From Erythrobacter insulae (GTDB lineage Bacteria; Pseudomonadota; Alphaproteobacteria; Sphingomonadales; Sphingomonadaceae), in contig NZ_VHJK01000001.1 of the NCBI RefSeq assembly GCF_007004095.1, positions 2,112,501-2,176,500 of the forward strand: DNA of 64,000 nt, written 5' to 3'. The notes under the pieces were generated by a model. That model had not been told where the DNA came from. It ran no database searches and was given only the letters and a program-made list of their open reading frames with translations. Position 1 is the stretch's first letter, and every line of letters starts with the position of its first letter. Made by a program: the position numbers and the translations under genes. Shown piece after piece: positions 1-8,240 of this stretch.

Positions 1-153
1 CGTCTGACGATCAACCAGCAAAGTGTAAGGTTCAACCGTTTTCAGCGGCAAAAGAAATACGAGGGCAACCGCTTCGAGCAGCGCGATCAGTGCGGCGATA
101 ATTGCCACCATCCATGCGCGCTTGTTTGAACGCTCCAGGCTGTAAATCTGCGC
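1..153 (-). CDS. VirB8-like type IV secretion protein, N-terminal fragment cut by the window edge
   Basis: Reading the minus strand in the frame with codons beginning at 153, 150 and so on gives AQIYSLERSNKRAW, then a hydrophobic helix, then PLKTVEPYTLLVDRQT running off the edge. A short N-terminus ending in (E)RSNxxAW, one transmembrane helix and the PLKTVxPYTLxVDRQTG motif are typical of VirB8, the bitopic inner-membrane subunit of type IV secretion channels. The start is unresolved: no in-frame ATG, GTG or TTG precedes AQIYS back into ybjN. A plausible start (ATG at 166 or GTG at 178) lies in another frame, so a frameshift, a sequence error or an unusual start is possible. The family call is fairly sure; the gene boundary is not. 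Confidence 0.5.
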
Positions 154-194
154 TCTTGCTTGACATAGCGGCTCGATACACTGCCGCCTGCTTG

Positions 195-755
195 TTATTG
201 CGGATAAAATGGCGAAACGGTGTTCTGGAAATCTGTTGCGCTGCGAATAAAGTTTGCAAATTCGGACACCAAATTGCCTTGTTTGGTGCCGTAGTCTGCA
301 ATCACATATCGCACGATGTAGGGTGCGCCGTCGCTCAATCGTCCCGCGTTGATCGCCGGATTGTCTTTCAGGAACGCGGATAGCGCAGTCTGGATGTCGG
401 CCTCTTGATCGGGGGAGAGGGCTTCCCACACAGAGATCATGTACATGGCCTTGCAATGACGATCTGTGCCTTCGGGGATTTCTGCCTCTGCGTCGTCACA
501 TGCTCTGAAGTTCACTTCGAATTTCAGACCGTTGGCCGCTGTTGCAACCAGCGCATTGTTACCCTGAGCGTCCAGTGTGTTCAATTGATTGGCCGTCACC
601 ACTGACAAAGCCGGTAAGACGCTTTTTTCGTTAACTTTGCCGATCAAATCGGTCTGGTCGATTGTGTCGAGCGGCAAGGGTTGAGCCGCCGCCGGAACAG
701 CCAGTGCAACGAAAGCCATCAATAAAGCTGTCCTGCCCAAACGTGATTTTTTCAT
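195..755 (-). CDS. YbjN-domain protein with signal peptide
   Basis: This encodes a 186-residue protein. It begins MKKSRLGR, followed by a hydrophobic stretch ending VPAAAQ, a clear Sec signal peptide with a signal peptidase I site, so it is probably periplasmic. The mature part resembles YbjN-type sensory-transduction proteins, a fold related to type III secretion chaperones, whose role is poorly known. The start at 755 is preferred over upstream in-frame codons because GAGAGGG lies a few bases before it and because it places the signal peptide at the N-terminus. It lies upstream of the VirB8-like fragment on the same strand with a short gap; whether they share a transcript is unknown. Confidence 0.7.
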   Translation of the reverse strand: MKKSRLGRTALLMAFVALAVPAAAQPLPLDTIDQTDLIGKVNEKSVLPALSVVTANQLNTLDAQGNNALVATAANGLKFEVNFRACDDAEAEIPEGTDRHCKAMYMISVWEALSPDQEADIQTALSAFLKDNPAINAGRLSDGAPYIVRYVIADYGTKQGNLVSEFANFIRSATDFQNTVSPFYPQ

Positions 756-854
756 TCTATCCCTCTCGTCATCTGCGCTTTGTTTGGACGATTGCATTAG
801 GCTTGTCACCCACCGAAGGCTTGAAAAGCCAGGTATCGGGGGCACTTAATTGCC

Positions 855-1238
855 ATGAGCACATCGCAAATAAGCCCCGGGCAACAGCGCATCAAAGTCT
901 GGTATGATGGGGCGTGCCCCATGTGCCAGCGCGAAATTGCGCTGATGCGCCGCCTCGATACGAATTCTGCAATCGCATTTGTGGATGTTGCCGATAAAGG
1001 TGATCCTGCCTGCCCGATCGATCAAAGCCGTTTGCTGGAACGGTTCCACGCCGAAGAAGACGGCCAAATCGTAAGCGGCGCAGCGGCGTTTGCTGCAATG
1101 TGGCGCGCAATTCCGAGACTGCGCTGGCTTGGCCTGATCGCACGCAACCAGGCTATGCTGCGCATTCTTGAATGGCTTTACGTGCAGCATCTCAAAATCC
1201 GCCCGCAATTGCAGCGTCTTTTCCGAAAGCTGGACTAA
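855..1238 (+). CDS. DCC-family (DUF393) thiol-disulfide oxidoreductase-like protein
   Basis: This 127-residue protein contains YDGACPMCQREI near residues 17-28, the Asp-x-x-Cys-x-x-Cys signature of the DCC/DUF393 family (YuxK-like). Members have a thioredoxin-like fold and are presumed redox-active, but no substrate is established. There is no signal peptide, so it is probably cytoplasmic. It lies divergent from the YbjN gene across a 99-bp gap and 79 bp upstream of the alpha-hydroxy acid oxidase on the same strand. The basic C-terminus (PQLQRLFRKLD) is common in this family. Confidence 0.8.
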   Translation: MSTSQISPGQQRIKVWYDGACPMCQREIALMRRLDTNSAIAFVDVADKGDPACPIDQSRLLERFHAEEDGQIVSGAAAFAAMWRAIPRLRWLGLIARNQAMLRILEWLYVQHLKIRPQLQRLFRKLD

Positions 1239-1317
1239 GCCTGCACAAAACCGCTTGATCCGCCCACACCAACTGGTTCACTCTCTTTCCAAAGAAAAAC
1301 GCAGGAGAGGGCGATTG

Positions 1318-2493
1318 ATGAAAAATTTCGGCGGGATGCAAAATGAGATTTATAATGCGGGCCTGAAAGGGCATTTGCCGCATTTTCCGGTTGATTTTGC
1401 CACCCTTGAAGCACGGGCTCATGAAGCGCTCGGCCCGATGCTCACGAATTATGTCGCCGGCGGATGCGGCGATGAGCATACTCAGGATATGAACGCTTCG
1501 GCGTTTCACCACTGGGGCATGATCCCGCGGATGATGGTCGATTGTACCGAGCGGGATTTGTCGATTGAATTGTTCGGGCAGCAATTTGATAACCCGCTTT
1601 TCATGGCGCCGATTGGTTTGAATGGCGAAGCGACGCAGGACCGTCATGGCGATATGGCGGCGGCGCGTGCATCCGCGCTCACAGGTGTTCCGTTCTGCGC
1701 TTCGACGCTCGGGAATGACCCGCTCGAAGACGTAAAAAAAGCGTGCGGCGATACGCCGGCCTTTTTCCAGCTTTACACTCCGCGTAATCGAGAATTTGCC
1801 GAAAGCCTGATCAAGCGAGCCGAGAATGCGGGATATTCTGCGCTCGTTGTGACGCTCGATACTTGGGTGACAGGGTGGCGTCCGCGCGATCTTAATGCGT
1901 CCAATTTTCCGCAATTGCGGGGTAAAGTGCTCCAGAATTATTTCCAAGATCCTGTGTTCCGTTCGCTGTTGGACAAGCCGCCTGAAGAAGACATGGAAGC
2001 GGCGATCATGATGTTTGCCGGGGTTTTTGGTCAGGTTTTGACTTGGGACGATGTGAAATGGTTCAAATCGGTTACGGATATGCCGATTGTGCTCAAAGGG
2101 ATCTGTCATCCTGATGATGCGCGCCGGGCGGTCGATAGCGGTGCGGATGCAGTCTATTGTTCCAATCATGGCGGGCGTCAGGCCAATGGCGGCATTGCGA
2201 CGATCGATCTGCTCGAAGATGTGGTGAAAGCCGCAGGCGATGTACCGGTCATGTTTGACAGCGGCATTCGTTCCGGTTCCGACGCCGTCAAGGCACTTGC
2301 GATGGGAGCAAGGTCTGTGGGGGTCGGGCGGCCTTACACCTATGGTCTTGCGCTTGGCGGAGCTGAAGGCGCCGCTTGGGTGCTGCGTTCAATGCTGGCC
2401 GAGGCCGATTTGCTGATGGCGGTGAACGGGTATCCGACCCTTGAAGATGTGCGCATCGCGGGGGTCCAGCGGACCGATCTGGCGGTTGACTAG
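1318..2493 (+). CDS. FMN-dependent alpha-hydroxy acid oxidase, lactate 2-monooxygenase-like
   Basis: This 391-residue (beta/alpha)8 flavoprotein oxidises an L-2-hydroxy acid, probably lactate or a relative, to the keto acid, or to a decarboxylated product if it is a true monooxygenase. Visible signatures are the substrate-side segment FMAPIGLNGE, the catalytic-base motif SNHGGRQANGG near residue 280, and the flavin-phosphate loop FDSGIRSG. Its length matches lactate 2-monooxygenase (about 394 residues). An insertion before the SNHGGRQ motif (PEEDMEAAIMMFAGVFGQ) also suggests that subgroup. The start at 1318 has AGGAGAGG just upstream; a longer in-frame extension back to 1168 overlaps the DCC gene and looks like a shadow. 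Substrate is inferred only. Confidence 0.82.
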   Translation: MKNFGGMQNEIYNAGLKGHLPHFPVDFATLEARAHEALGPMLTNYVAGGCGDEHTQDMNASAFHHWGMIPRMMVDCTERDLSIELFGQQFDNPLFMAPIGLNGEATQDRHGDMAAARASALTGVPFCASTLGNDPLEDVKKACGDTPAFFQLYTPRNREFAESLIKRAENAGYSALVVTLDTWVTGWRPRDLNASNFPQLRGKVLQNYFQDPVFRSLLDKPPEEDMEAAIMMFAGVFGQVLTWDDVKWFKSVTDMPIVLKGICHPDDARRAVDSGADAVYCSNHGGRQANGGIATIDLLEDVVKAAGDVPVMFDSGIRSGSDAVKALAMGARSVGVGRPYTYGLALGGAEGAAWVLRSMLAEADLLMAVNGYPTLEDVRIAGVQRTDLAVD

Positions 2494-2638
2494 AAAAACG
2501 TCACCAGCGCAGTAACCAAGGGCCTTTCCGATTTGGTGAGTTGTAAATTGTAAACCCCGGTTTCATTTTGGACTCAGTTTTCCACAGATTCGATGTTAGT
2601 TAATTTTCATAAAACATCGCGAATCGGGGACGCAGCAT

Positions 2639-2803
2639 ATGGAACGACCAACAATTATTTCGAGCGGACCAGACCCTATGGGCCGGACGGTATGCTTTGG
2701 AGATGAGCAATCACGCCGGGCACGCTATGGCCGGATCCGGCCGATGCCGACACGCAAATCTTTCATCGCAAGAGCGTTTAATCGCCTCCTTTCGCGCCGC
2801 TGA
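2639..2803 (+). CDS. Possible 54-residue basic small protein
   Basis: An open frame from ATG 2639 to TGA 2803 encodes a 54-residue arginine-rich protein (MERPTIISSGPDPMGRTVCF...RIRPMPTRKSF...). GGGGA lies about 12 bases upstream. The mix of MGRTV, RARYGRIRPMP and a basic C-terminus looks protein-like rather than random, but I recognise no family. The 145 bp before it contain an imperfect dyad (CGATGTT at 2591-2597 and AACATCG at 2613-2619), possibly a regulatory site. It converges on the aldehyde dehydrogenase gene that ends at 2831. Confidence 0.4.
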   Translation: MERPTIISSGPDPMGRTVCFGDEQSRRARYGRIRPMPTRKSFIARAFNRLLSRR

Positions 2804-2830
2804 TTAAACGCATTGCCTGGCAGGCGGCGG

Positions 2831-4282
2831 TTATCCGCCCGACTTGGCGACCGTGACCAGTTTCGTCTCGGTATAGCCCAGATACCCTTCGACACCGCTT
2901 TCCGAGCCAAAACCGCTATCGCCGGTTCCGCCAAACGGGGTCTCGGGTGAGCCCACCGCAAAATGGTTGATCGCGACCATCCCGGCTCGCAATGCGCCGC
3001 CGAGATAATGGCTTTCATCAAGATCGGCTGTGAAGGCGTATGCTGCCAAGCCATAGCGCAGCGAATTCGCGATCCTCACCGCATCCTCGATATCGTCATA
3101 CGGCACAATGCCAGCCACCGGACCAAAGGGTTCTTCGGTCATCAGGCGGCTGTTGGCCGATGGATTTGCAATCACTGTTGGCTGAAAGAAGTGTCCGGGC
3201 CCTTCGATAGCCGATCCACCGGTCACAATCTCACCCTTGGAACCGCCCAGCGCGCCCATCAATTCCTGCATCGCATTGACCCGGCCTGCATGCGCCAGCG
3301 GCCCCATAGTCACGCTGTCATCGGCGCTGGGATCGCCGACTTTCAGATCGTTTACGCGCGCCACAAATTCGCTGACGAAACGGTCGTAAATATCGCGGGC
3401 CGCCAGAAAACGGGTGGGGGAGACACACACTTGCCCGGCATTGCGGTATTTGGTCGCGGCACAGGCCGCCACCGTCCGGTCAAAGTCGGCGCTTTTGCCG
3501 ATGACAACCGGAGCGTGACCGCCGAGCTCGGCGGTGAAGCGTTTCAGCCCTTGCGCCGCCAGCGCGCCCAATTGTTTGCCTACGGCGGTTGATCCGGTGA
3601 AACTGATCTTGCGCATCGCCGGCGCGGTGATCAGATGTTCGGAAATCTTGGCCGGATCGCCGAAGACAAGGTTGATTACGCCTGCGGGGACGCCCGCATC
3701 TGTAAAGCATTGAACCAGCATTTGTGCGGATGCAGGCGTGGTTTCCGCAGGTTTCAGGATGCAGGAACATCCAGCGGCCAAGGCACCTGCGATCTTTTTG
3801 GCAGGCAGGTTGATCGGGAAATTCCACGGGGTAAACAGGGCAGCGGGGCCGATCGGTTCCTGCGTCACGCGCTGCTGAAGCAGGTTGGGGCTCCGCACTG
3901 GAACCAGCCGTCCGCCTTGCCGCTTTGCTTCTTCGCCGAGGAAATCGATGAGGTCAGCCGCGCTGCCGATTTCGCCCAAGGCCTGAGCGTTGGGTTTGCC
4001 GACTTCCAGCATCACGATGCGCGCTATATCGGTCTTGCGCTCTCGCAGAAGCTCTGCCGCGCGGCGCAGGATCTTGTGTCGTTCTGCGCCCGGTGTTGCG
4101 GCCCATTTGGGAAAGGCTTCATCTGCGGCTGCAACGGCGGCATCCAATTGCTCGCTTGAGACCATCGGGCAATCGCCGATTTTCGCTTCTGTCGCGGGAT
4201 TGTTGACGGGCATTGTTCCTGCCCCGCCTTCGGCAATCCATTCGCCGGCGATCAGCATCTTCAATCCTGGATAATTCGTCAT
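2831..4282 (-). CDS. NAD(P)-dependent aldehyde dehydrogenase, succinate-semialdehyde dehydrogenase type
   Basis: This 483-residue member of the aldehyde dehydrogenase superfamily oxidises an aldehyde to its acid. The closest resemblance is to GabD-type succinate-semialdehyde dehydrogenases, which finish GABA breakdown to succinate. Visible elements are the cofactor segment PWNFPINLPAKKIAGALAAG, the FTGSTAVGK Rossmann loop, the general base in ELGGHAP, and the nucleophile in NAGQVCVSP. EEPFGPV and the C-terminal NHFAVGSPETPFGG segment are also typical. It is divergent from alanine dehydrogenase across 332 bp. Other semialdehydes, including succinylglutamate semialdehyde, cannot be excluded, since no astD is seen near astA/astB. 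Confidence 0.78.
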   Translation of the reverse strand: MTNYPGLKMLIAGEWIAEGGAGTMPVNNPATEAKIGDCPMVSSEQLDAAVAAADEAFPKWAATPGAERHKILRRAAELLRERKTDIARIVMLEVGKPNAQALGEIGSAADLIDFLGEEAKRQGGRLVPVRSPNLLQQRVTQEPIGPAALFTPWNFPINLPAKKIAGALAAGCSCILKPAETTPASAQMLVQCFTDAGVPAGVINLVFGDPAKISEHLITAPAMRKISFTGSTAVGKQLGALAAQGLKRFTAELGGHAPVVIGKSADFDRTVAACAATKYRNAGQVCVSPTRFLAARDIYDRFVSEFVARVNDLKVGDPSADDSVTMGPLAHAGRVNAMQELMGALGGSKGEIVTGGSAIEGPGHFFQPTVIANPSANSRLMTEEPFGPVAGIVPYDDIEDAVRIANSLRYGLAAYAFTADLDESHYLGGALRAGMVAINHFAVGSPETPFGGTGDSGFGSESGVEGYLGYTETKLVTVAKSGG

Positions 4283-4614
4283 GCGAGGCTTCCTTCGTCC
4301 TTATCAAGCTGTTGTCTTTGTTACGCCGCGATTTTTGTATGACTTGCATGACATGTAGGACAATCTGTCATGCGTGGTCTTTTCGTTTAAGTAACTGAAA
4401 TATAGAGGATATGCCCGTGTAGAACACGGGTGACACTTATCCAAATTTTCTACCCTTCGGGCGTGTTCCAGTCATCGCGGGATGGCATTGTTATACATTA
4501 GTAGGAAAGCGTTTTGGGCTAAAGGGCGCTTTTCCCGATTGAGTAATTTTGCGCTTGGTTGTAACATTATTGCGCGTTTGTTGCGATGAATTATTCGAGT
4601 CTCAGGAGTAAACT
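4283..4614. promoter_or_regulatory. Divergent control region between the aldehyde dehydrogenase and ald genes
   Basis: No convincing gene is seen in this 332-bp stretch. It is AT-richer than its surroundings and carries two perfect inverted repeats: GCATGACA (4346-4353) with TGTCATGC (4366-4373), 8-bp arms 12 bp apart, and CCCGTGT (4414-4420) with ACACGGG (4424-4430), 7-bp arms with a 3-nt loop. The first is a plausible operator 64-91 bp upstream of the aldehyde dehydrogenase start. The second could be a transcript hairpin or a site. An AGGAGT ribosome binding site precedes ald. No regulator gene is adjacent. Confidence 0.5.
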
Positions 4615-5697
4615 ATGCTGGTCGGCGTCCCCAAAGAGATCAAGAACCACGAATATCGCGTGGGGCTTACACCAGAGGCTGCTCGTGAATATATTTCGCG
4701 CGGTCATGCTGTCATTGTCGAGACGGGTGCGGGCGCGGGCATCGATAAATCCGATGCTGAATATGCCAGGATCGGCGCGGAAATAGTCAGCACAGCCGAA
4801 GAAGTTTTCGCGCGCGCAGACATGATTGTGAAAGTCAAAGAGCCTCAGCCCGGTGAATGGACCCAGCTGCGAGAAGGGCAAATCCTGTTCACCTATCTGC
4901 ATCTTGCCCCTGATCCCGATCAGGCGCGCGGGCTGATGGAGGCGGGCGTCTCTGCGGTGGCTTATGAAACAGTAACCGGGCCGGGCGGCGGCCTGCCACT
5001 GCTCGCCCCGATGAGCGAAGTCGCCGGGCGGCTTTCAATTGAAGCGGGCGCACAGGCGCTGCGTGCAAATAATGGCGGACGCGGCACGTTGATGGGCGGC
5101 GTGCCCGGCGTTTTGCCAGCGCGCGTTGTGGTGCTCGGCGGCGGTGTTGTTGGCACTCAGGCGGCACGGATGGCTGTGGGTCTTGGCGCGGATGTCGAGA
5201 TTTTTGACCGCTCTCTCCCGCGCCTTCGGCAATTGGACGAGATGTTTCAGGGCCGCGTCAGCACCCGGTATTCCACCGCGGGCACTATCGAACAGGCTTT
5301 GACAGCGGCGGATGTGGTGATCGGCGCTGTCCTGATCCCCGGTGCCAGCGCGCCGCATCTGGTGCCGCGTGAAGATCTGAAACTGATGAAGAACCGCGCG
5401 GTTCTGGTCGATGTGGCAATTGATCAGGGCGGCTGTTTCGAGACATCCAAAGCGACGACCCATGAAAATCCGACCTATGAAGTCGATAATGTGATCCATT
5501 ACTGCGTTGCCAATATGCCCGGCGCGGTTCCGCTTACCTCCAGCTATGCTTTGAACAATGCGACGCTGCCTTTCGGGCTTGCGCTGGCTGAGAAGGGTGT
5601 GAAAGCCTGCGCCGACGATCCGCATCTCACACCGGGCCTGAACGTGCATCAGGGCAAGATTGTGAATGAAGCGGTTGCAGCAAGCCTCGGCTTTTAG
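4615..5697 (+). CDS. ald: Alanine dehydrogenase
   Basis: This 360-residue enzyme interconverts L-alanine and pyruvate plus ammonia with NAD. The N-terminus MLVGVPKEIKNHEYRVGLTP is the classic opening of the family, with the substrate-binding Arg and Lys in it. FTYLHLA follows, then the NAD-binding loop VVLGGGVVGTQAARMAVGLGA near residue 170, and DVAIDQGGCFETS. Length is slightly shorter than the usual 370. The start is supported by AGGAGT seven bases upstream. It is likely an amino-acid-catabolic gene under the divergent control region, and it lies before the alternative oxidase on the same strand without obvious coupling. Confidence 0.95.
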   Translation: MLVGVPKEIKNHEYRVGLTPEAAREYISRGHAVIVETGAGAGIDKSDAEYARIGAEIVSTAEEVFARADMIVKVKEPQPGEWTQLREGQILFTYLHLAPDPDQARGLMEAGVSAVAYETVTGPGGGLPLLAPMSEVAGRLSIEAGAQALRANNGGRGTLMGGVPGVLPARVVVLGGGVVGTQAARMAVGLGADVEIFDRSLPRLRQLDEMFQGRVSTRYSTAGTIEQALTAADVVIGAVLIPGASAPHLVPREDLKLMKNRAVLVDVAIDQGGCFETSKATTHENPTYEVDNVIHYCVANMPGAVPLTSSYALNNATLPFGLALAEKGVKACADDPHLTPGLNVHQGKIVNEAVAASLGF

Positions 5698-5844
5698 TCT
5701 GTTGCATTAAATCGAACACTTGCTGCGGCGAAATCGCGAGATTGTGCGCGCCTGAATCGCTATTTGGGACGGGCCGATAGAGACCCGGTCAGGGCGCTTG
5801 ATATGAGGTCAAGCAGAAGGGGCCGGGCCACTTTAGAGTGACCC

Positions 5845-6543
5845 ATGCAACAGTTTGATACCCGTACGCTTGTCCGGCAGGTCAATTATGACGCCGAATT
5901 GGAGGCGCATGTCGCGCCGGAGACCTTGAGCGATAAAATCGCGTTCAGCTTTGTGAAGCTGCTGCGGTTTTTTGCCGATACATTTTTTGCCAAACGCTAT
6001 GGCCACCGGGCAGTGGTGCTGGAAACCGTGGCCGCTGTGCCGGGCATGGTTGGCGGCCTGTGGCAGCACCTGACTGCGCTGCGCAACATGCGCGATGATG
6101 AAGGCTGGATCCGAACCCTGCTTGATGAAGCGGAGAACGAACGGATGCATCTGATGACCTTTATCGAGATTGCGCAGCCCAACCGGTTAGAGCGCGCCCT
6201 GATCGTCGCGGTCCAGATGATCTTCTACAACTTCTATTTCTTCCTGTACCTGATCGCACCGCGCACTGCGCACCGCGTGGTGGGATATTTCGAAGAAGAG
6301 GCGGTGTTCAGCTACACCCAATATCTGATCGAAGTGGATGCGGGGCGGCATGAAAATGTGCCTGCGCCTCAAATCGCGATTGATTATTGGCAATTGCCGC
6401 AGGATGCGCGGCTTCGCGACGTGATTATCGCGGTGCGGGCGGATGAGGCCGAGCACCGCGATGTGAACCACTGTTTCGTGGACAAGATCGATGCGCGGCG
6501 CGAAGGCGATATTGCGCGGCGACGCTCTTTAGCCAGCGATTAG
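5845..6543 (+). CDS. Alternative oxidase (cyanide-resistant di-iron ubiquinol oxidase)
   Basis: This 232-residue membrane-associated di-iron carboxylate enzyme reduces oxygen with ubiquinol without pumping protons. All four iron-ligand motifs are visible: [37 protein letters not shown] and [12 protein letters not shown] hydrophobic segment ([20 protein letters not shown]) fits monotopic membrane anchoring. There is no targeting extension, as expected for a bacterial enzyme. The 147-bp upstream gap holds the imperfect dyad GCTTGA-N7-TCAAGC at 5796-5814, about 30 bp before the start, resembling but not matching a CRP/FNR site. Alternative oxidases are known in some alphaproteobacteria but are far from universal. 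Confidence 0.93.
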   Translation: MQQFDTRTLVRQVNYDAELEAHVAPETLSDKIAFSFVKLLRFFADTFFAKRYGHRAVVLETVAAVPGMVGGLWQHLTALRNMRDDEGWIRTLLDEAENERMHLMTFIEIAQPNRLERALIVAVQMIFYNFYFFLYLIAPRTAHRVVGYFEEEAVFSYTQYLIEVDAGRHENVPAPQIAIDYWQLPQDARLRDVIIAVRADEAEHRDVNHCFVDKIDARREGDIARRRSLASD

Positions 6544-6565
6544 ATCAGGTGCGTACGGTGGGGGC

Positions 6566-7576
6566 TTATGCCTCCACCACCTCTTGTTCGATGGCGCCGA
6601 AGATCGAATGATTTGCGGCGTCGCGCATTTCGATTTTCACGGTGTCGCCTGCGCGCATGAAACGGGTCTTGGCTTCTCCGTCGCGGATCGTTTCGATCAT
6701 GCGGATTTCCGCGATGCAGGAATATCCAAGTCCGCCATCGGCCACCGGCTTGCCGGGGTCGCCCTCGGGGCCTTTGTTCGAAACGGTACCCGATCCGATG
6801 ATCGTGCCCGCGCCAAGCGAACGGGTCTTGGCCGCATGAGCGACAAGCTGCGCCATGTTGAAGGTGGCATCCTTGCCTGCCTGCGCCCGGCCAAACGGCT
6901 CGCCGTTGTAATCAACCATAAGCGGCAGATGGATCAGACTGTCTGCCCATGCCTCGCCGAGCTCGTCCGGAGTAACCGCAACTGGTGAGAACGCGCTGGC
7001 GGGTTTGGACTGGAAAAAGCCAAAGCCTTTGGCGAGTTCGCCAGGGATCAGGCCGCGCAGAGAGACATCGTTGACCAGCATGATCAATTTGATGTGCCCG
7101 GCCGCATCTTCGACTGAAACGCCCATCGGCACGTCGTCAGTCACCACGGCGACTTCGCCTTCCATATCGCAGCCCCATGCCGGATCGCCGAGCGGAATGT
7201 CCGCGCGCGGCGGGAGGAAGTTGTCACTGCCGCCCTGATACATCAACGGATCGTGGTAAAAGCTGTCTGGTACCTCGGCATTGCGCGCTTTACGCACCAG
7301 CTCGACATGATTGATATACGCCGATCCGTCAGCCCATTGATAGGCGCGGGGCAGAGGCGAGTGGGCCTGACGCTCATGAAACCGCTCACACGGCACCGCT
7401 TCGTGTTCGACATCGCGGGCCAGCACTTCCAGCTCGGGCGCAACCCGCGCCCAATTGTCGAGCGCATATTGCAGTGTCGGCGCAATGTAGCCAGCGGCGC
7501 AGCAGCGGGTGAGATCTGTGGACACGACGACCAGTTTGCCGTCACGCGTTCCATCGTTGAGCGTTGCGAGTTTCAT
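6566..7576 (-). CDS. Fumarylacetoacetate hydrolase family protein
   Basis: This 336-residue enzyme is predicted to hydrolyse fumarylacetoacetate to fumarate and acetoacetate, the last step of tyrosine/homogentisate breakdown. It has the N-terminal domain of bacterial FAH (MKLATLNDGTRDGKLVVVS) and the catalytic fold with CDMEGEVAVV metal-binding glutamates, VNDVSLRGL, FGFFQSKPASAFSPVAV and LGAGTIIGSGTVSNKG. It lies 6 bp downstream of maiA, whose product makes its substrate, so the two are almost certainly co-transcribed. The first enzymes of the pathway (hpd, hmgA) are not in the window. Confidence 0.9.
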   Translation of the reverse strand: MKLATLNDGTRDGKLVVVSTDLTRCCAAGYIAPTLQYALDNWARVAPELEVLARDVEHEAVPCERFHERQAHSPLPRAYQWADGSAYINHVELVRKARNAEVPDSFYHDPLMYQGGSDNFLPPRADIPLGDPAWGCDMEGEVAVVTDDVPMGVSVEDAAGHIKLIMLVNDVSLRGLIPGELAKGFGFFQSKPASAFSPVAVTPDELGEAWADSLIHLPLMVDYNGEPFGRAQAGKDATFNMAQLVAHAAKTRSLGAGTIIGSGTVSNKGPEGDPGKPVADGGLGYSCIAEIRMIETIRDGEAKTRFMRAGDTVKIEMRDAANHSIFGAIEQEVVEA

Positions 7577-7582
7577 AAGGCC

Positions 7583-8224
7583 TTAGCCCCTCTCAGGATT
7601 ATCGGGTTGATTGTTGGGATGTGCGCGCTGGAAAGCGGGCAATGCTAGGCACGCGGTTTCGATCCGGCAGATATGCGGGCTTTCGGACAGGTCATAATGA
7701 AACCGCCGCGCGTTATATATCTGCGGGATCAAAACGACTTCAAACAGGCCGGGCTTGTCCATCAGGAAGTCGCCTGTATCCAATTGTTTCAGCCGCTGCT
7801 CGACCGGGTCGAGCGTGCGTTTCAACCAATGGCGATACCAGTGATCAACGATCCGCTGCGAATGGCCCAGCGGATCTTTCAGATATTTGAGCACCGGCAG
7901 ATTAAGCGGCGCGTGCAGTTCTGTCGCGATGGCATAGGCTAATTCGCGCACGGTGTAGCGATCTTCAATATCGGGCGGCAGCAGCGGATGATCGGGATAC
8001 GCCTCGTCCAGCCATTCCAGCATCGCCATCGACTGTGCGCGGTCGCGCCCGCCAGCCTCCAGCATGGGAACAGATGCAAACGGATTGCGGCTGGTAAAGC
8101 CATCGTCCTTCTGCGCACTCTCAAGCAGGTTCACAGGGTCTTGCTCGTACTCGAGCTGTTTCAGCTCAAGCGCAATGCGAAGCCGGTACGATGTTGAACT
8201 GCGGTAATATCCGTGCAGTTTCAT
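7583..8224 (-). CDS. maiA: Maleylacetoacetate isomerase
   Basis: This 213-residue zeta-class glutathione S-transferase isomerises maleylacetoacetate to fumarylacetoacetate in tyrosine catabolism. The N-terminus MKLHGYYRSSTSYRLRIAL carries the SSxSYRVRIAL glutathione-activation motif of MaiA. NPFASVPMLE and AQSMAMLEWLDE (glutathione-binding SxAI/ML equivalent) follow. The start at 8224 is chosen over an upstream in-frame codon because GAGAGGAAC precedes it and the family begins there. It lies directly upstream of the fumarylacetoacetate hydrolase and 16 bp after gcdH. Confidence 0.93.
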   Translation of the reverse strand: MKLHGYYRSSTSYRLRIALELKQLEYEQDPVNLLESAQKDDGFTSRNPFASVPMLEAGGRDRAQSMAMLEWLDEAYPDHPLLPPDIEDRYTVRELAYAIATELHAPLNLPVLKYLKDPLGHSQRIVDHWYRHWLKRTLDPVEQRLKQLDTGDFLMDKPGLFEVVLIPQIYNARRFHYDLSESPHICRIETACLALPAFQRAHPNNQPDNPERG

Positions 8225-8240
8225 GAATGTGTTCCTCTCA

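Noticed and set aside
1192..2169. Long open frame on the minus strand opposite the alpha-hydroxy acid oxidase (325 residues)
   Set aside because: It is antisense to a gene with clear family motifs, has a basic, histidine- and arginine-rich composition typical of a shadow frame, and no ribosome binding site.
5796..5814. Canonical FNR/CRP site before the alternative oxidase gene
   Set aside because: The half sites TTGA and TCAA are seven bases apart instead of six, so it does not fit the consensus; kept only as a possible variant.
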